64,000 nt of DNA from Tepidibacter aestuarii (GCF_934924865.1 NZ_OW235315.1:2728001-2792000), one strand, 5' to 3'; counted from the stretch's first letter, positions 1-9,098 are shown. Notes: generated by a model from the letters alone, not told the origin. Program-made: numbers and translations.

Positions 1-1309
1 CTCCATTATCGTTAATTTCAATTATTAAGTTATTTTTATATAATTTTAAAATAATATCTATTTTCATATCTTTTTTCATATTTTTAAATCCATGAGTAAA
101 GCAGTTTTCTATAATTGGTTGCAAGCAATTGAATGGAATAGTTTTATTTTCTATGTTAGTTTTAATATAAAAATTCACTTCCAACTTGTGCCCAAATCTC
201 AGCTCTTGCAAGCTAATATAATTTTGTAAATAGCTAATTTCATCTTTTAATTGAATAAAGTAGATTCGATTTTTTGAAGTATATTTCAACATTTTGGAAA
301 GATTCATGATACTTTCATAGGTTTTTAAAGAATTTTCTTTTATAGCAAGACTTGCTATACTATTTAGCGTATTAAATAAAAAATGGTTATTAATCTTTAT
401 ATCTAACATTTCATCTTTTAATGACTTTAATGATTCTTCTTCCTTGTTTTTTAAAATATAAGCATTCTCTATAGCTACACCCAATTTTTTTATTTGTTGA
501 ATTATAGCATTTAACGTCCCTTTTGGTGTAGTCTGTAAAGAATTAGGTAGTCCATCCGAAAAGCTTGAATCCGTATAGCCATAGTTGTCTAACTGAGTAC
601 TGCATGAAGATGTTCGAATATGTCCTCCTTTAATTGTTCCAATAATTTCATTGTTGAATATAATAGGCATAATGAATACGGTTAGTCCACAAGGACATAC
701 AAAAGCTGATAAATCTGTATGATTAGGTGATTCATATCCATTCTTAATTTTATAAATACAACAGTTTTCAATGCTTTTATCAACTGAACACTTAGATGTG
801 CAAATTTCAGGATAGTTTCTACCTGATATAATAATATTTCCGTTTAAATCAAAAATAGAAATTGGTATTTTTAATGGTTCAGCTATTGTTTCATATATAT
901 TTTTTATCTCATCATTGATTTTTGTGATATCTTGATATGTTGTGTTTTTAGTAAGAATAGTACTCTTTTTTTGTAATAAATTTTGTTCATAATTAACAGG
1001 AACTGATATAACAAGTTGTTTTATAGGTTCATCTCCAGTATTTATTGTTTCATGAACAGATCCTGCTTCAATATGATAGATCAAACCTGAATTTATATTA
1101 CTGATTTTATCTTCAATAAGCTGAATTCCTTTTCCAGATAATACATATATCACTTGTTCATTACCATAATGTATATGCCTATCTTGACGCTTATTTTGAA
1201 AAATTGTAGTTATTCCTACATTTATTATATTCATAGAATTGCTAGGATTAGGCTCATAAATCCACTCTATTTGTCCCCATTCAAAAGATTGTATATTTTT
1301 TATATTCAA
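1..1309 (-). CDS. Cupin-PocR sensor histidine kinase, LytS/YesM type (partial, 3' end cut by window)
   Basis: Predicted cytosolic sensor kinase of a two-component system; its C-terminus lies beyond base 1. Translating the minus strand from a TTG at 1307-1309, preceded by a GAGGTG ribosome site, gives about 436 residues. Residues about 40-105 form a cupin-like segment (HIHYGNEQVIYVLSGKG, then HIEAGSVHE). Residues about 120-285 resemble a PocR ligand-binding domain with clustered cysteines (CTSKC, ENCC, VCPCG). Near residue 310 is the phospho-acceptor box NNHFLFNTLNS of the His_kinase (PF06580) family, and near residue 400 the N-box QPLIENCFTHGF. No membrane segment is visible. PocR domains in known systems sense small diols or related metabolites, and the cysteines could bind metal or a cluster. 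The ligand and cognate regulator are not visible here. The kinase assignment is firm; the sensory role is inferred. Confidence 0.85.
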   Translation of the reverse strand, partial: MNIKNIQSFEWGQIEWIYEPNPSNSMNIINVGITTIFQNKRQDRHIHYGNEQVIYVLSGKGIQLIEDKISNINSGLIYHIEAGSVHETINTGDEPIKQLVISVPVNYEQNLLQKKSTILTKNTTYQDITKINDEIKNIYETIAEPLKIPISIFDLNGNIIISGRNYPEICTSKCSVDKSIENCCIYKIKNGYESPNHTDLSAFVCPCGLTVFIMPIIFNNEIIGTIKGGHIRTSSCSTQLDNYGYTDSSFSDGLPNSLQTTPKGTLNAIIQQIKKLGVAIENAYILKNKEEESLKSLKDEMLDIKINNHFLFNTLNSIASLAIKENSLKTYESIMNLSKMLKYTSKNRIYFIQLKDEISYLQNYISLQELRFGHKLEVNFYIKTNIENKTIPFNCLQPIIENCFTHGFKNMKKDMKIDIILKLYKNNLIIEINDNG

Positions 1310-1513
1310 AATACATTCACCTCGAAATTAATTTCTTTTATCTGCCTTAACAGTTTCTTATTTTATAATTCTATATCAAACCATTTTTTCCTATACTTAA
1401 AGCATGGACTTCTTATTTATTTTTATATAATTATTTCATGAAACCAAGATAAATTATATTAACTATTTTGACTTTTTATTGAATAGAATTCTAAAAGTCA
1501 AACTTATATAACT

Positions 1514-1559
1514 TGAGCCTATAGCTAAAGATTACTTTGTACTTTTAACTATAGGCTCA
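1514..1559 (-). terminator. Putative terminator after the first gerAB gene
   Basis: The 11-bp arms TGAGCCTATAG and CTATAGGCTCA are separated by about 24 nt, and the inner part can pair further (TAAAG/CTTTA). It lies just past the stop of the minus-strand germination gene. The following T-tract is poor, so termination is likely but not certain. Confidence 0.5.
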
Positions 1560-1583
1560 GAATACTTGTAACACACATATTTC

Positions 1584-2675
1584 TTATTTTAAATTATCTA
1601 CTAATTGTTTCTTTTTTATTTCAGCTGCAATGAGTATAAGAATAGGTAAAATAACCTGAAACGGAAGAGCATACAAAGGATATATATCTAATGCGAATTT
1701 TGATTTTTCCATTATGCTATCATGAATAAAATAAGATAAATTAATTATCAATAACCCAATTGGAGTAACTAAAAATTTATAATCATTAAAACAAAGTATT
1801 TTAGCAATTCCATTACAAGTACTTAATAAACACATACTTACTTTTATAAATCCAGCAATTAAAAATGCACCAGCTATAACAATTTCAAAACCAGCAGATA
1901 TGTCTCCTATTTCTAATAATCTAACAGATGCATATGACGGGAAGTACATATTTTTAGAAACAGCAACCCCTAACACTAAGATATCATTAACAGAAAGTAC
2001 AAATAATACTACCCATCCTATTAATATCCCTAATGTATACACCTTGTAAGAAGCTTTTTTATCAAATGAAGAAAAAATTGTTGTAAATACAATTGTTTGA
2101 GTAAATGGAAATATAAATGCATGAAAAGAAGCTTCCATAACTATATTTAAATCTTCATTAAATAAAGGACGCAAATTATTTATGTTTATTTTATCAATTA
2201 ATAATAAGAAAACTATTACTATCAAAACAATAATTATTATAAAAAAAAATTCGCTCCATTTAGCTATTACTTCAATTCCTTCCTTAACTATCCAAATACA
2301 TAATACACCAGTAAATATCATTGGTATAATTTCAGGAGTCTCTGGAAGAGCAACTACATAAATAAAATCACCAAAAACTCTTAATACTAATCCACCTAAA
2401 AAGAATGAAAACCAAATAAATAATATACAGATTCCTTTACCAATATATTTGCCTAAAACAAGTTCAAGGATATCATACAAATCTTCATTAGGAAAAAGTG
2501 ATTGAAGACGAGCATGTATTAATACTATAGGCAAAGCAGACAAAATTGATAAAATAAGAGCTACCCATATATCTTTTTTTGCTTCACCTGCTGTAGTCAG
2601 TATCATTGAACTTCCCATTATAAATAAACTTATAATGTATATCCTTTGCTTATTAGAAATAGCTTCTTTATTCAT
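1584..2675 (-). CDS. GerAB-type spore germination permease (paralogue 1)
   Basis: Integral membrane protein of 363 residues with about ten hydrophobic segments, matching the GerAB/ArcD/ProY family (PF03845). In known spores GerAB is the inner-membrane germinant-binding subunit of a GerA-type receptor. I chose ATG at 2673-2675, giving MNKEAISNKQ, because GGAGGAG lies six bases upstream and the start aligns with the neighbouring paralogue. An in-frame TTG five codons earlier falls inside the ribosome site. Typical family residues include GKYIGK after the second helix and the PFTQTIVF segment. A second gerAB copy lies just upstream, but no gerAA or gerAC gene is present in the window, so both appear to be orphan B subunits. 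Family confidence is high. Whether it acts in germination or transports another ligand is open. Confidence 0.88.
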   Translation of the reverse strand: MNKEAISNKQRIYIISLFIMGSSMILTTAGEAKKDIWVALILSILSALPIVLIHARLQSLFPNEDLYDILELVLGKYIGKGICILFIWFSFFLGGLVLRVFGDFIYVVALPETPEIIPMIFTGVLCIWIVKEGIEVIAKWSEFFFIIIIVLIVIVFLLLIDKININNLRPLFNEDLNIVMEASFHAFIFPFTQTIVFTTIFSSFDKKASYKVYTLGILIGWVVLFVLSVNDILVLGVAVSKNMYFPSYASVRLLEIGDISAGFEIVIAGAFLIAGFIKVSMCLLSTCNGIAKILCFNDYKFLVTPIGLLIINLSYFIHDSIMEKSKFALDIYPLYALPFQVILPILILIAAEIKKKQLVDNLK

Positions 2676-2808
2676 TAGTTGCTCCTCCAAATATTAGTTA
2701 ACTATTATATATGTTTTCCAAATTAACTAAATTTATAGAAACTTTCTTGAAATATTGCAATAAAAATATATCATCTAAACACAAAAGAAGATAAATATAC
2801 ATTAATAA

Positions 2809-2830
2809 AAGCCATGAATAACCATGGCTT
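2809..2830 (-). terminator. Terminator after the second gerAB gene
   Basis: Arms AAGCCATG and CATGGCTT enclose a six-base loop. On the minus strand the hairpin is followed by TTTTATT. It separates the two gerAB paralogues, suggesting they are independent transcripts. Confidence 0.7.
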
Positions 2831-2871
2831 AATTCAAAATAATAAGTATCGTTAACCGAAATTTCATTATA

Positions 2872-3963
2872 CTATTGTGCTTTAATTGACCGTTTATTCT
2901 TTATTTCAGCAATAATCCATATAAAAATAGGAAAAATAACTTGAAATGGGAAATGATAGTAAGGCCATACCTCTTTATTAAATTCATAATAATATGGTAT
3001 GCTATCATATTGAAAATACGATAGATTAATTACTAATAAAGAAATAGGTATTATGATAAATCTATACTTTTTATATCCAAATACTTTAGTAATCCCTTTA
3101 CATATACATAGCAATAGTATACTTATTTTAATAAAACCACCTAATATAAATGTAAGAAATACCATTACTTCTGCTCCTTGAAATAAATTACCCAACTCTG
3201 TTTTTGAAGCAGTAGCACGAGTGGGGTAATATACTCTTGTTGCAGCATCTACTCCTATAACTAAAATATTGATTATAGAAAGTATGCATAAAAATATTCC
3301 TCCTATCAATAACCCTAGTATATAAATTTTATAAGGAGATTTCTTTGTTTTAAAACTGAAAAAGCCCATAGTAAATACTACTGTTTGAACAAATGGAAAA
3401 GTAAATGCACTAAAAGCACCTTCTAAAACAGGTTTAAATCCTTCAGCTAATGTAGGTTTCATATTGTCCATATTCATATCTGGAGTCAACAATAGTATCA
3501 TAATAAAAAAAGAAATAATAGGTATAGGCAATAAAAATTCTGCCCACCTTCCCAAAACTTCAATACCTTCTTTTATTCCCCAAGCACATAAAATACACAA
3601 GCTTATGATTGGTACGATTTGAGGAGTATTTTCTAAATTAACAATTCTAATAAACTGTCCATAGTTTACTAAAATATCAGAAGCAAAGAAAAATACAAAC
3701 CATGTATATAGTAATATCATTATTTTCCCAATGAACTTTCCAAAACAAATTTCAAAAATATCAAACAAATCTTTATCTGGAAATATGTAGTGAATACGAG
3801 AATATATAATAACCATAGGGAATACCATAATCATTGCTAAAATAAAAGCTAACCAGGCATCTTGTTTAGCTTCAAGTCCCATTACAAATATAGAATTGGA
3901 CCCTATTATAAACAAAGTTACAATTGATATCCCTTGTTTATCTGAAATTACTTCTTTATTCAT
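2872..3963 (-). CDS. GerAB-type spore germination permease (paralogue 2)
   Basis: Membrane protein of 363 residues, the same length as the downstream copy and clearly paralogous along the chain (MNKEVISDKQGISIVTLFI; FPFVQTVVFT; GKFIGKI). It belongs to the GerAB (PF03845) germinant receptor B-subunit family, about ten transmembrane helices. The ATG at 3963 follows GGAGGAATAGATA, a good ribosome site. A hairpin lies between the two copies. The pair looks like a local duplication whose members have since diverged markedly. No GerA or GerC partner is encoded nearby. The function as a spore inner-membrane receptor subunit is inferred from the family. Confidence 0.88.
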   Translation of the reverse strand: MNKEVISDKQGISIVTLFIIGSNSIFVMGLEAKQDAWLAFILAMIMVFPMVIIYSRIHYIFPDKDLFDIFEICFGKFIGKIMILLYTWFVFFFASDILVNYGQFIRIVNLENTPQIVPIISLCILCAWGIKEGIEVLGRWAEFLLPIPIISFFIMILLLTPDMNMDNMKPTLAEGFKPVLEGAFSAFTFPFVQTVVFTMGFFSFKTKKSPYKIYILGLLIGGIFLCILSIINILVIGVDAATRVYYPTRATASKTELGNLFQGAEVMVFLTFILGGFIKISILLLCICKGITKVFGYKKYRFIIIPISLLVINLSYFQYDSIPYYYEFNKEVWPYYHFPFQVIFPIFIWIIAEIKNKRSIKAQ

Positions 3964-4088
3964 TATCTATTCCTCCAAATTTAGATACTTATCATATTAA
4001 TCATTTAGTTTAATACTGAATTATATAGTATGTTTCATATTTTTCCCCAATTGACCAAATTTATTAAAGAACTCTTGTTGAATTTCAA

Positions 4089-4117
4089 AAGCCACCTAAT
4101 TTTAAACTCAGGTGGCT
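4089..4117 (-). terminator. Terminator after the HutD-family gene
   Basis: Arms AGCCACCT and AGGTGGCT flank a 12-base loop. On the minus strand the stem is followed by TTTTGAAATTT. It lies seven bases past the stop of the 4124 gene. Confidence 0.75.
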
Positions 4118-4123
4118 GTTAAT

Positions 4124-4741
4124 CTAATTACTAAAATATATTATACTTCTAATAAATTTTGCATTTTTATCAAGTTTATTAATAATATTTACTTCTTTAG
4201 ATTCTTCATCTTTTCCCATATAACTTAAAAGTAAATCTCCTTCACAAAGTGTCGCTTGTGAATCTATTTCTATACTAACATTCCCACTCACTACATACAA
4301 AACATTTGCTACATAATCATATTCTTGTTTATTAATATCAAATACGATTTTTTTAGAACTACACTCATCAACACACATATATTCTAAATCCCCTTCACAG
4401 TCATTCATCATAAGGTTAAAGTCTGTAACTCTTCCATAGCTCTTTGTCTTCCAATCACCACAAAATCTATCTTGCTCGAATTCTTTAAGCTTCACGCTAT
4501 GATGACCTTCATGCTCTAAAAGTAATTCACCATCTAAAATCATTATTTTTCTCTTAATATTAGGTAGGTGAGTAAATACTGATTCATCAACATCAACCCT
4601 TGCAGAGCTTAGCCTCCACTTGAAATTAAGTTCCTTATACTCAGAATCATATGGATATATACACAATTGTGTTGTAGTCCCTCCAGACCACTCAGTTGTC
4701 TTGTGTTCACTTTTTCTTATAATTTTAATATTTTCCTCCAT
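4124..4741 (-). CDS. HutD/Ves family cupin protein
   Basis: Soluble protein of 205 residues of the HutD/Ves family (PF05962), a bicupin fold. The diagnostic N-terminal motif WSGGTTTQL is at residues about 18-26, followed by RLSSARVDVDESVF and later DRFCGDW. HutD members are often linked to histidine utilisation in proteobacteria, but no hut genes are near here and the biochemical role is unsettled. The ATG start follows a GGGGGAATTAGG ribosome site. The gene is flanked by terminators and membrane-protein genes on the same strand and appears monocistronic. Confidence 0.8.
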   Translation of the reverse strand: MEENIKIIRKSEHKTTEWSGGTTTQLCIYPYDSEYKELNFKWRLSSARVDVDESVFTHLPNIKRKIMILDGELLLEHEGHHSVKLKEFEQDRFCGDWKTKSYGRVTDFNLMMNDCEGDLEYMCVDECSSKKIVFDINKQEYDYVANVLYVVSGNVSIEIDSQATLCEGDLLLSYMGKDEESKEVNIINKLDKNAKFIRSIIYFSN

Positions 4742-4830
4742 CCTAATTCCCCCTGTTTTGGTCGTATCATTATATAATTCTTTGGATAAAGGTATATCAC
4801 CTTTATATTATGCATAGATATCAATATCTA

Positions 4831-5370
4831 TTAATTCGTTTGAATACTTGTTGTGGTGATTTTACCATCTACTTTACTTAGATTCTTTATTTTTAGAGTT
4901 GGATTAGTAACACCGCATTCATTCAAAATAGTTTGAAACACTTTAAATTCATTTCTCTTTATTACGACTTCAACTTTATATCTTGCATCTCCGTTATTAC
5001 CTCTAGCTAGAAAATTATTAACTGTATAACCTACCGCTCTAAGTTTTTCTGCTATTTCAATCATTTTATCTTTATTCTTCAAAAACAAATCTACTTCCAA
5101 AATACCAAGTGCTAAACGTTCTTCAATTTTTGATCCTATAAAAACTCCTACAGGTTTACCTAGTGCATATGCAACAGTAAAATGCATTCCTTCAGAACTA
5201 GTCACTTTATTAACTACCATTGCAAAAATCATAGCATCTATAAATACTAAAAAATAAACTGGATTCATAATTTTTTTTGATATTAATATAGATTTTAATG
5301 TTGCTAAAATATTGGTAAAAGACGTTATTAGAAATAAACCAATAAGTGAAAATATAACTTCTTTTGTCAT
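4831..5370 (-). CDS. UPF0316 membrane protein with DUF2179 domain (YebE type)
   Basis: A protein of 179 residues with three hydrophobic segments in the first about 85 residues, then a soluble C-terminal domain (about 105-170) of the DUF2179 type. This is the architecture of the UPF0316 family, which includes Bacillus subtilis YebE. The function is unknown. Recognisable positions include SILISKKIMNPVYFLVFIDA and YALGKPVGVFIGSKIEERLA. The start ATG is preceded by AGGAGG with ideal spacing. It stands alone, with about 540 bases of non-coding DNA upstream and 89 bases to the next gene's start. Confidence 0.8.
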   Translation of the reverse strand: MTKEVIFSLIGLFLITSFTNILATLKSILISKKIMNPVYFLVFIDAMIFAMVVNKVTSSEGMHFTVAYALGKPVGVFIGSKIEERLALGILEVDLFLKNKDKMIEIAEKLRAVGYTVNNFLARGNNGDARYKVEVVIKRNEFKVFQTILNECGVTNPTLKIKNLSKVDGKITTTSIQTN

Positions 5371-5910
5371 AGTTGTACCTCCTTTTTTATTTTTATTTGT
5401 AAGTATCGCACAGCAAAGAAACTAATAATATATATTAGTAAATAATGAGTTATTCGAAAAAACACTATGATTAAAACCTAACCCTTTATACTAAATATGA
5501 ATACTATGTAAACATATGGTAATCCATGTTATTATATTAAAACTCAAATGCAGTTAATTATACAATTTTTTCATTTAAATAATTTACATTGGAAATTTAA
5601 AATAGAATAAATCAGATTTAATAATTCGAATATTTTAAGAATCCTTAACATAAAACAATTCTATATTATTTTTTATGTTAAGAATAAAATGAAAAGTATC
5701 TTAATAATAATTTTAGAACTAACGATAAGATTATTTTGAAAAATTATTTATACTTATACTCTGTTTCGCCGCAACAACAGAACAACTTTTCTAGTATATC
5801 ACTAAAACCAAGATAAAGTCAATAAAAAAACACACTTATTAAAATATTAGCTTTTATAGCCTTATTTTAATAAGCGTGATTACTGGTATTCATACCCAAT
5901 AGGAATAAAT
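5371..5910. other. 540-base intergenic region, AT-rich
   Basis: No ORF with a ribosome site was found. Two structures are visible: a 12-bp inverted repeat (CTTAACATAAAA at 5644-5655 and its complement at 5671-5682) with no strong T-tract, and the terminator of the downstream transporter gene at 5824-5878. The rest is low-complexity A/T sequence that presumably holds the promoter of the 4831-5370 gene. Confidence 0.5.
5824..5878 (-). terminator. Terminator of the compatible-solute transporter operon
   Basis: Sixteen-base arms (5831-5846 and 5863-5878, one G-U position) are followed on the minus strand by seven Ts. It lies just after the stop of the fused permease gene. Confidence 0.85.
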
Positions 5911-7461
5911 TTATTTAATTAAATTTTTATCCTTTAAAAAATCTGTAGCTATTACATTTAAATCTTCTTTTTTAACATCTGCTCTATAATTTAGTTTTTG
6001 CATTTCTTCATCGCTTAATATATTTTCTAAATTATTTAAAAGAGGTGTAAGCTCTTTATATTCTTTTAAAGTTTCATTATGAACTAGTGGAGCTGCATAA
6101 TACGGTGGGAAGTAGCCTTTATCATCCTCTAATACCTTAAGTCCTAACTCCTTTAGTTTTCCATCAGTTGCAAAAGCATTTATAACGTCTACTTTATTCT
6201 CATCTATAGCATTATATAAAAGACCTGGTTCTAAAGCCTTAATATCCTTAAAGTCAAATCCATAAAGCTCTTTTAATCCACGATACCCATCCGGTCTTTC
6301 TAGCATTTCAACTGTAGATCCAAATCTTAACTTGTCTGAAAGATTAGCTAAATCAGAAAAACTATTTATATTATATTTCTCAGCTAATTCTTCTTTAACA
6401 GTCATAGTGAATGTATTGTTAAATCCTAGTGATTTAAACCACTTCAGGTTATATTTATCATTAAACTCTTTCTTAACTATATTATATACTTCATCAGATG
6501 AAGGTATATCCCCTTCTTTTTTAAGTATACTAACATACCCTGTTCCTGTATACTCTACATACATATCTATTTCTTTAGATTCCAAAGCCTTAAATGCTGG
6601 GAATGTTCCACCAAGCTCTATAACATCTGTTTCTAAATCAGTGTTATTTTCAATATATACAGATAACAACTCTCCCATAATCCTTGCTTCTGTAAAGTTT
6701 TTAGTCCCGATTGTTATAACATCGTCTTTTTTATTTATTCTAGCATAAAATATAGAACCTATTAATATTACAGGTATCATAGTAAATATCAGAGCTTTTT
6801 TCATAACAGTTTTATTAGTTATCATATGACCAACAGCTCTAACAGGTAATTTGTTTTCTACAATCCCTAATATAAAGTCTACACATAAAGCAAGTACAGT
6901 AGTAGGAATAGCTCCTGCTAATATCATTCCTGTATCACTCATAGATATTCCTTTGAATATGAAATCCCCTAATCCACCTGCTCCTATAAGTGATGCAATT
7001 GTTGCTGTACCTATATTAATAACTGTTGCAACCCTAATCCCTCCCATAATTATAGGAAATGCAAGTGGCAAAGTAACCATTAGAAGAATCTGTCTTGAAG
7101 TCATCCCCATACCTTTTGCAGATTCTTTAACCGCTCTATCAACACTATTAATACCTATATATGTATTTTTTATAATAGGAAGTAATGCATATAAAAACAA
7201 TACTAAAACAGCAGGTCTATATCCTATTCCGCCTATAATAGGTATTGGGATTATAAATCCGAATAAAGCAAGACTTGGTATAGTCTGAAATATATTAGCA
7301 GCTCCTAATATCATACTTCCATACTTCTCACTTTTTGAAACTATAATGCCTAAAGGTACACCTACAATAACCGCAAATAAAACTGCTATTAAGGTTATTT
7401 CCATATGTTCAACTAACTTTTGTATAATTAGCCCCATATTATTTATCATATAATTAAACAA
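5911..7461 (-). CDS. Fused permease/substrate-binding protein of an OpuC/OpuF-type glycine betaine/carnitine/choline ABC transporter
   Basis: A 516-residue fusion. Residues about 1-210 are a BPD-type permease with five or six membrane segments and the EAA-like loop (RAVKESAKGMGMTSRQILLMVTLPLA). After another membrane helix at about 222-240, residues about 245-516 are an OpuAC-type binding domain that starts TIGTKNFTEARIMGE and includes MYVEYTGTGY. The binding domain is therefore tethered to the outside of the membrane. Fusions of this kind are known as OpuF in Bacillus and occur in clostridia. The system imports quaternary-ammonium osmoprotectants at high osmolarity. The likely start is TTG, ten bases after an AAGGGG ribosome site. 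The ATPase gene lies 17 bases upstream on the same strand, so the two form an operon. The substrate cannot be fixed from sequence alone. Confidence 0.9.
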   Translation of the reverse strand: MFNYMINNMGLIIQKLVEHMEITLIAVLFAVIVGVPLGIIVSKSEKYGSMILGAANIFQTIPSLALFGFIIPIPIIGGIGYRPAVLVLFLYALLPIIKNTYIGINSVDRAVKESAKGMGMTSRQILLMVTLPLAFPIIMGGIRVATVINIGTATIASLIGAGGLGDFIFKGISMSDTGMILAGAIPTTVLALCVDFILGIVENKLPVRAVGHMITNKTVMKKALIFTMIPVILIGSIFYARINKKDDVITIGTKNFTEARIMGELLSVYIENNTDLETDVIELGGTFPAFKALESKEIDMYVEYTGTGYVSILKKEGDIPSSDEVYNIVKKEFNDKYNLKWFKSLGFNNTFTMTVKEELAEKYNINSFSDLANLSDKLRFGSTVEMLERPDGYRGLKELYGFDFKDIKALEPGLLYNAIDENKVDVINAFATDGKLKELGLKVLEDDKGYFPPYYAAPLVHNETLKEYKELTPLLNNLENILSDEEMQKLNYRADVKKEDLNVIATDFLKDKNLIK

Positions 7462-7478
7462 CTAATCTCAACCCCTTT

Positions 7479-8591
7479 TTAATCTATATTTATTAAATCA
7501 GATATAACATTAAGTAGTGAACTCTTAGTTATTACCCCTTTAACTACATTTTCTTTGTTGGTAACAGGAAGGAATCTTACATGCTTTTTCTTCATAATAT
7601 CTATAACCTCAACTAAATTTAAATCTTCATTAATAGGTTCAACACTAGTATTCTTTATATCCTTCATCTTCACACTAGAATCTGTATTAATAAACTCTTT
7701 TCTTGTTACATAACCTTGATAATTATTTTCCTTATCTATAACTATTAAAAATTCAACTTGTCTTTCCTTCATTCTCTCTATAGCCTGTACTATACTTCTT
7801 CCAGTAAATACCTTTGGATAATCCTTTATCATTATATCCTTAGAAGATAACATTTCTGGTTGTCTCCATAGACGATCCTTGCCAACAAAATTTTCTACAA
7901 ATTCGTTTGCAGGATTAATTAGTATTTCCTCTGGTGATGCGTATTGTACAACCTTTGAATCATTCATAACAGCTATTTTATCTGCAAGCTTTATAGCCTC
8001 ATCCATATCATGAGATACTAGTACAATAGTCTTCCCTAGTTCCTCTTGAAGTCTAACCATTTCATCTTGAAGCTGCTCTCTTGTTATAGGATCAAGTGCC
8101 GAAAAAGGCTCGTCCATAAGTATTATATCTGGATTCACAGCAAGAGCTCTAGCAATACCTACCCTTTGCTGCTGTCCTCCACTTAATTCATGCGGATATC
8201 TATCATAATATTCATTAGCAGGAAGCCCTACTAAATCAAGTAATTCTCTAGCTCTTTCATGTCTTTTCTTTTCTTCCCATTTTTTAAGAAGAGGAACTAA
8301 CTCTATATTTTCTCCAACAGTCATATGAGGAAATAGGCCCACTCTTTGTATTACATAACCTATATTTCTACGAAGTTCCGTAGACTTAACCTTAGATATA
8401 TCTTTTCCATTTATGTATATTTTCCCCTCAGTAGGTTCTATAAGTTTATTAATCATTTTCATTGTTGTAGTTTTACCACATCCACTCTCTCCAATGAATA
8501 CAACAAACTCTCCTTCTTTTATTTCTAAATTTAAATTATTGATTACTACACTTTTATCAAAAGATTTTTTTATATTTTCGAATTTAATCAA
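7479..8591 (-). CDS. opuCA: Glycine betaine/carnitine/choline ABC transporter ATP-binding protein with CBS domains
   Basis: ATPase of the osmoprotectant importer, 370 residues from TTG at 8589-8591, which follows GGGGGTAGAAAGA. It has Walker A GESGCGKTT, a Q-loop, the ABC signature LSGGQQQR, Walker B IILMDEP and the switch histidine (LVSHDMDEA). Two CBS repeats follow at about 245-370, the arrangement of OpuCA/ProV. CBS pairs in this family sense ionic strength or cyclic-di-AMP. The encoded permease partner is the next gene downstream. An upstream TTG would add 13 residues before the ribosome site and is not favoured. Confidence 0.93.
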   Translation of the reverse strand: MIKFENIKKSFDKSVVINNLNLEIKEGEFVVFIGESGCGKTTTMKMINKLIEPTEGKIYINGKDISKVKSTELRRNIGYVIQRVGLFPHMTVGENIELVPLLKKWEEKKRHERARELLDLVGLPANEYYDRYPHELSGGQQQRVGIARALAVNPDIILMDEPFSALDPITREQLQDEMVRLQEELGKTIVLVSHDMDEAIKLADKIAVMNDSKVVQYASPEEILINPANEFVENFVGKDRLWRQPEMLSSKDIMIKDYPKVFTGRSIVQAIERMKERQVEFLIVIDKENNYQGYVTRKEFINTDSSVKMKDIKNTSVEPINEDLNLVEVIDIMKKKHVRFLPVTNKENVVKGVITKSSLLNVISDLINID

Positions 8592-8764
8592 TCTTTCTAC
8601 CCCCTTTTTTATGCATAATAAAAAGTGCAAAATAATTATATCTGCACAAATAGATATTTTGTGTTTTTTATTGAAAATATAGATTTTTTAATATCTGAAA
8701 TTTGAGATTTATGAAACTAGATATAAAAATATGCTAGAACTGAGATGTGTATTATAAGAATTAA

Positions 8765-8850
8765 ATAAAAAATTCGTCTAATTGCTACGCACTGACTCAT
8801 ATCGCCAACGATACCTACGGGCTCCGTTGCTCAAAATAGTTGCAAGTGCA
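8765..8850 (+). repeat. Interspersed repeat, copy A
   Basis: An about 85-bp block of higher GC content begins TAAATAAAAAATTCG and ends CTCCGTTGCTCAAAATAGTT. It matches the reverse complement of 48341-48425, sharing the first about 15 bases, GCTA..CGCA, a CCAACG block, CCTACG and the whole CTCCGTTGCTCAAAA end. An internal CAACG/CGTTG hairpin is possible. The spacing between blocks differs slightly between copies. It lies between opuCA and pyrI, outside any gene. Confidence 0.7.
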
Positions 8851-9018
8851 GATATTCAATCAATGTTATCCACAGATTCAAAACTATATAATTTCCTATA
8901 AAAAAATAATAGTATTTTTTTTGCAACAACTTTACTATATCATATAAGTTGTAACCTGTAAAATTTTTTAAATTTTAATTTCATGTTCTCCTTGACAAAT
9001 ACAAATAATGAATCTCAA

Positions 9019-9090
9019 ATATATTAAAAATAAGGCTCATAAAAATGATTTTGCTTAAAATCATTTTTATGAGCCTTATTTTTAATATAT
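9019..9090 (-). terminator. 34-bp perfect hairpin terminating pyrBI
   Basis: The arms 9019-9052 and 9057-9090 are perfectly complementary with a four-base GCTT loop. The outer part is A/T, giving T-tracts on either strand, so it may end transcription in both directions. It begins nine bases past the pyrI stop. Confidence 0.85.
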
Positions 9091-9098
9091 AGTATTAA

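Larger units (their letters stand above)
8592..9098. other. 507-base intergenic region with a repeat copy and a long hairpin
   Basis: It contains copy A of a GC-richer interspersed repeat (about 8765-8850) and a 34-bp perfect hairpin (9019-9090) after pyrI. The remaining sequence is A/T-rich, includes homopolymer A and T runs, and probably contains the opuC operon promoter. No coding potential was seen. Confidence 0.5.

Noticed and set aside
1154..1441. A plus-strand 95-codon frame
   Set aside because: It overlaps the minus-strand kinase start, has no ribosome site and a low-complexity I/Y/F-rich composition typical of shadow frames in A/T-rich DNA.
5755..5790. Short GC-richer patch thought to be a third copy of the interspersed repeat
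   Set aside because: Only a few bases (TCGCC, CAAC) agree with the repeat; the rest cannot be aligned.
6851..7288. A plus-strand 145-codon frame opposite the ABC permease
   Set aside because: The minus strand encodes clear permease motifs; this frame is an antisense shadow with no ribosome site.
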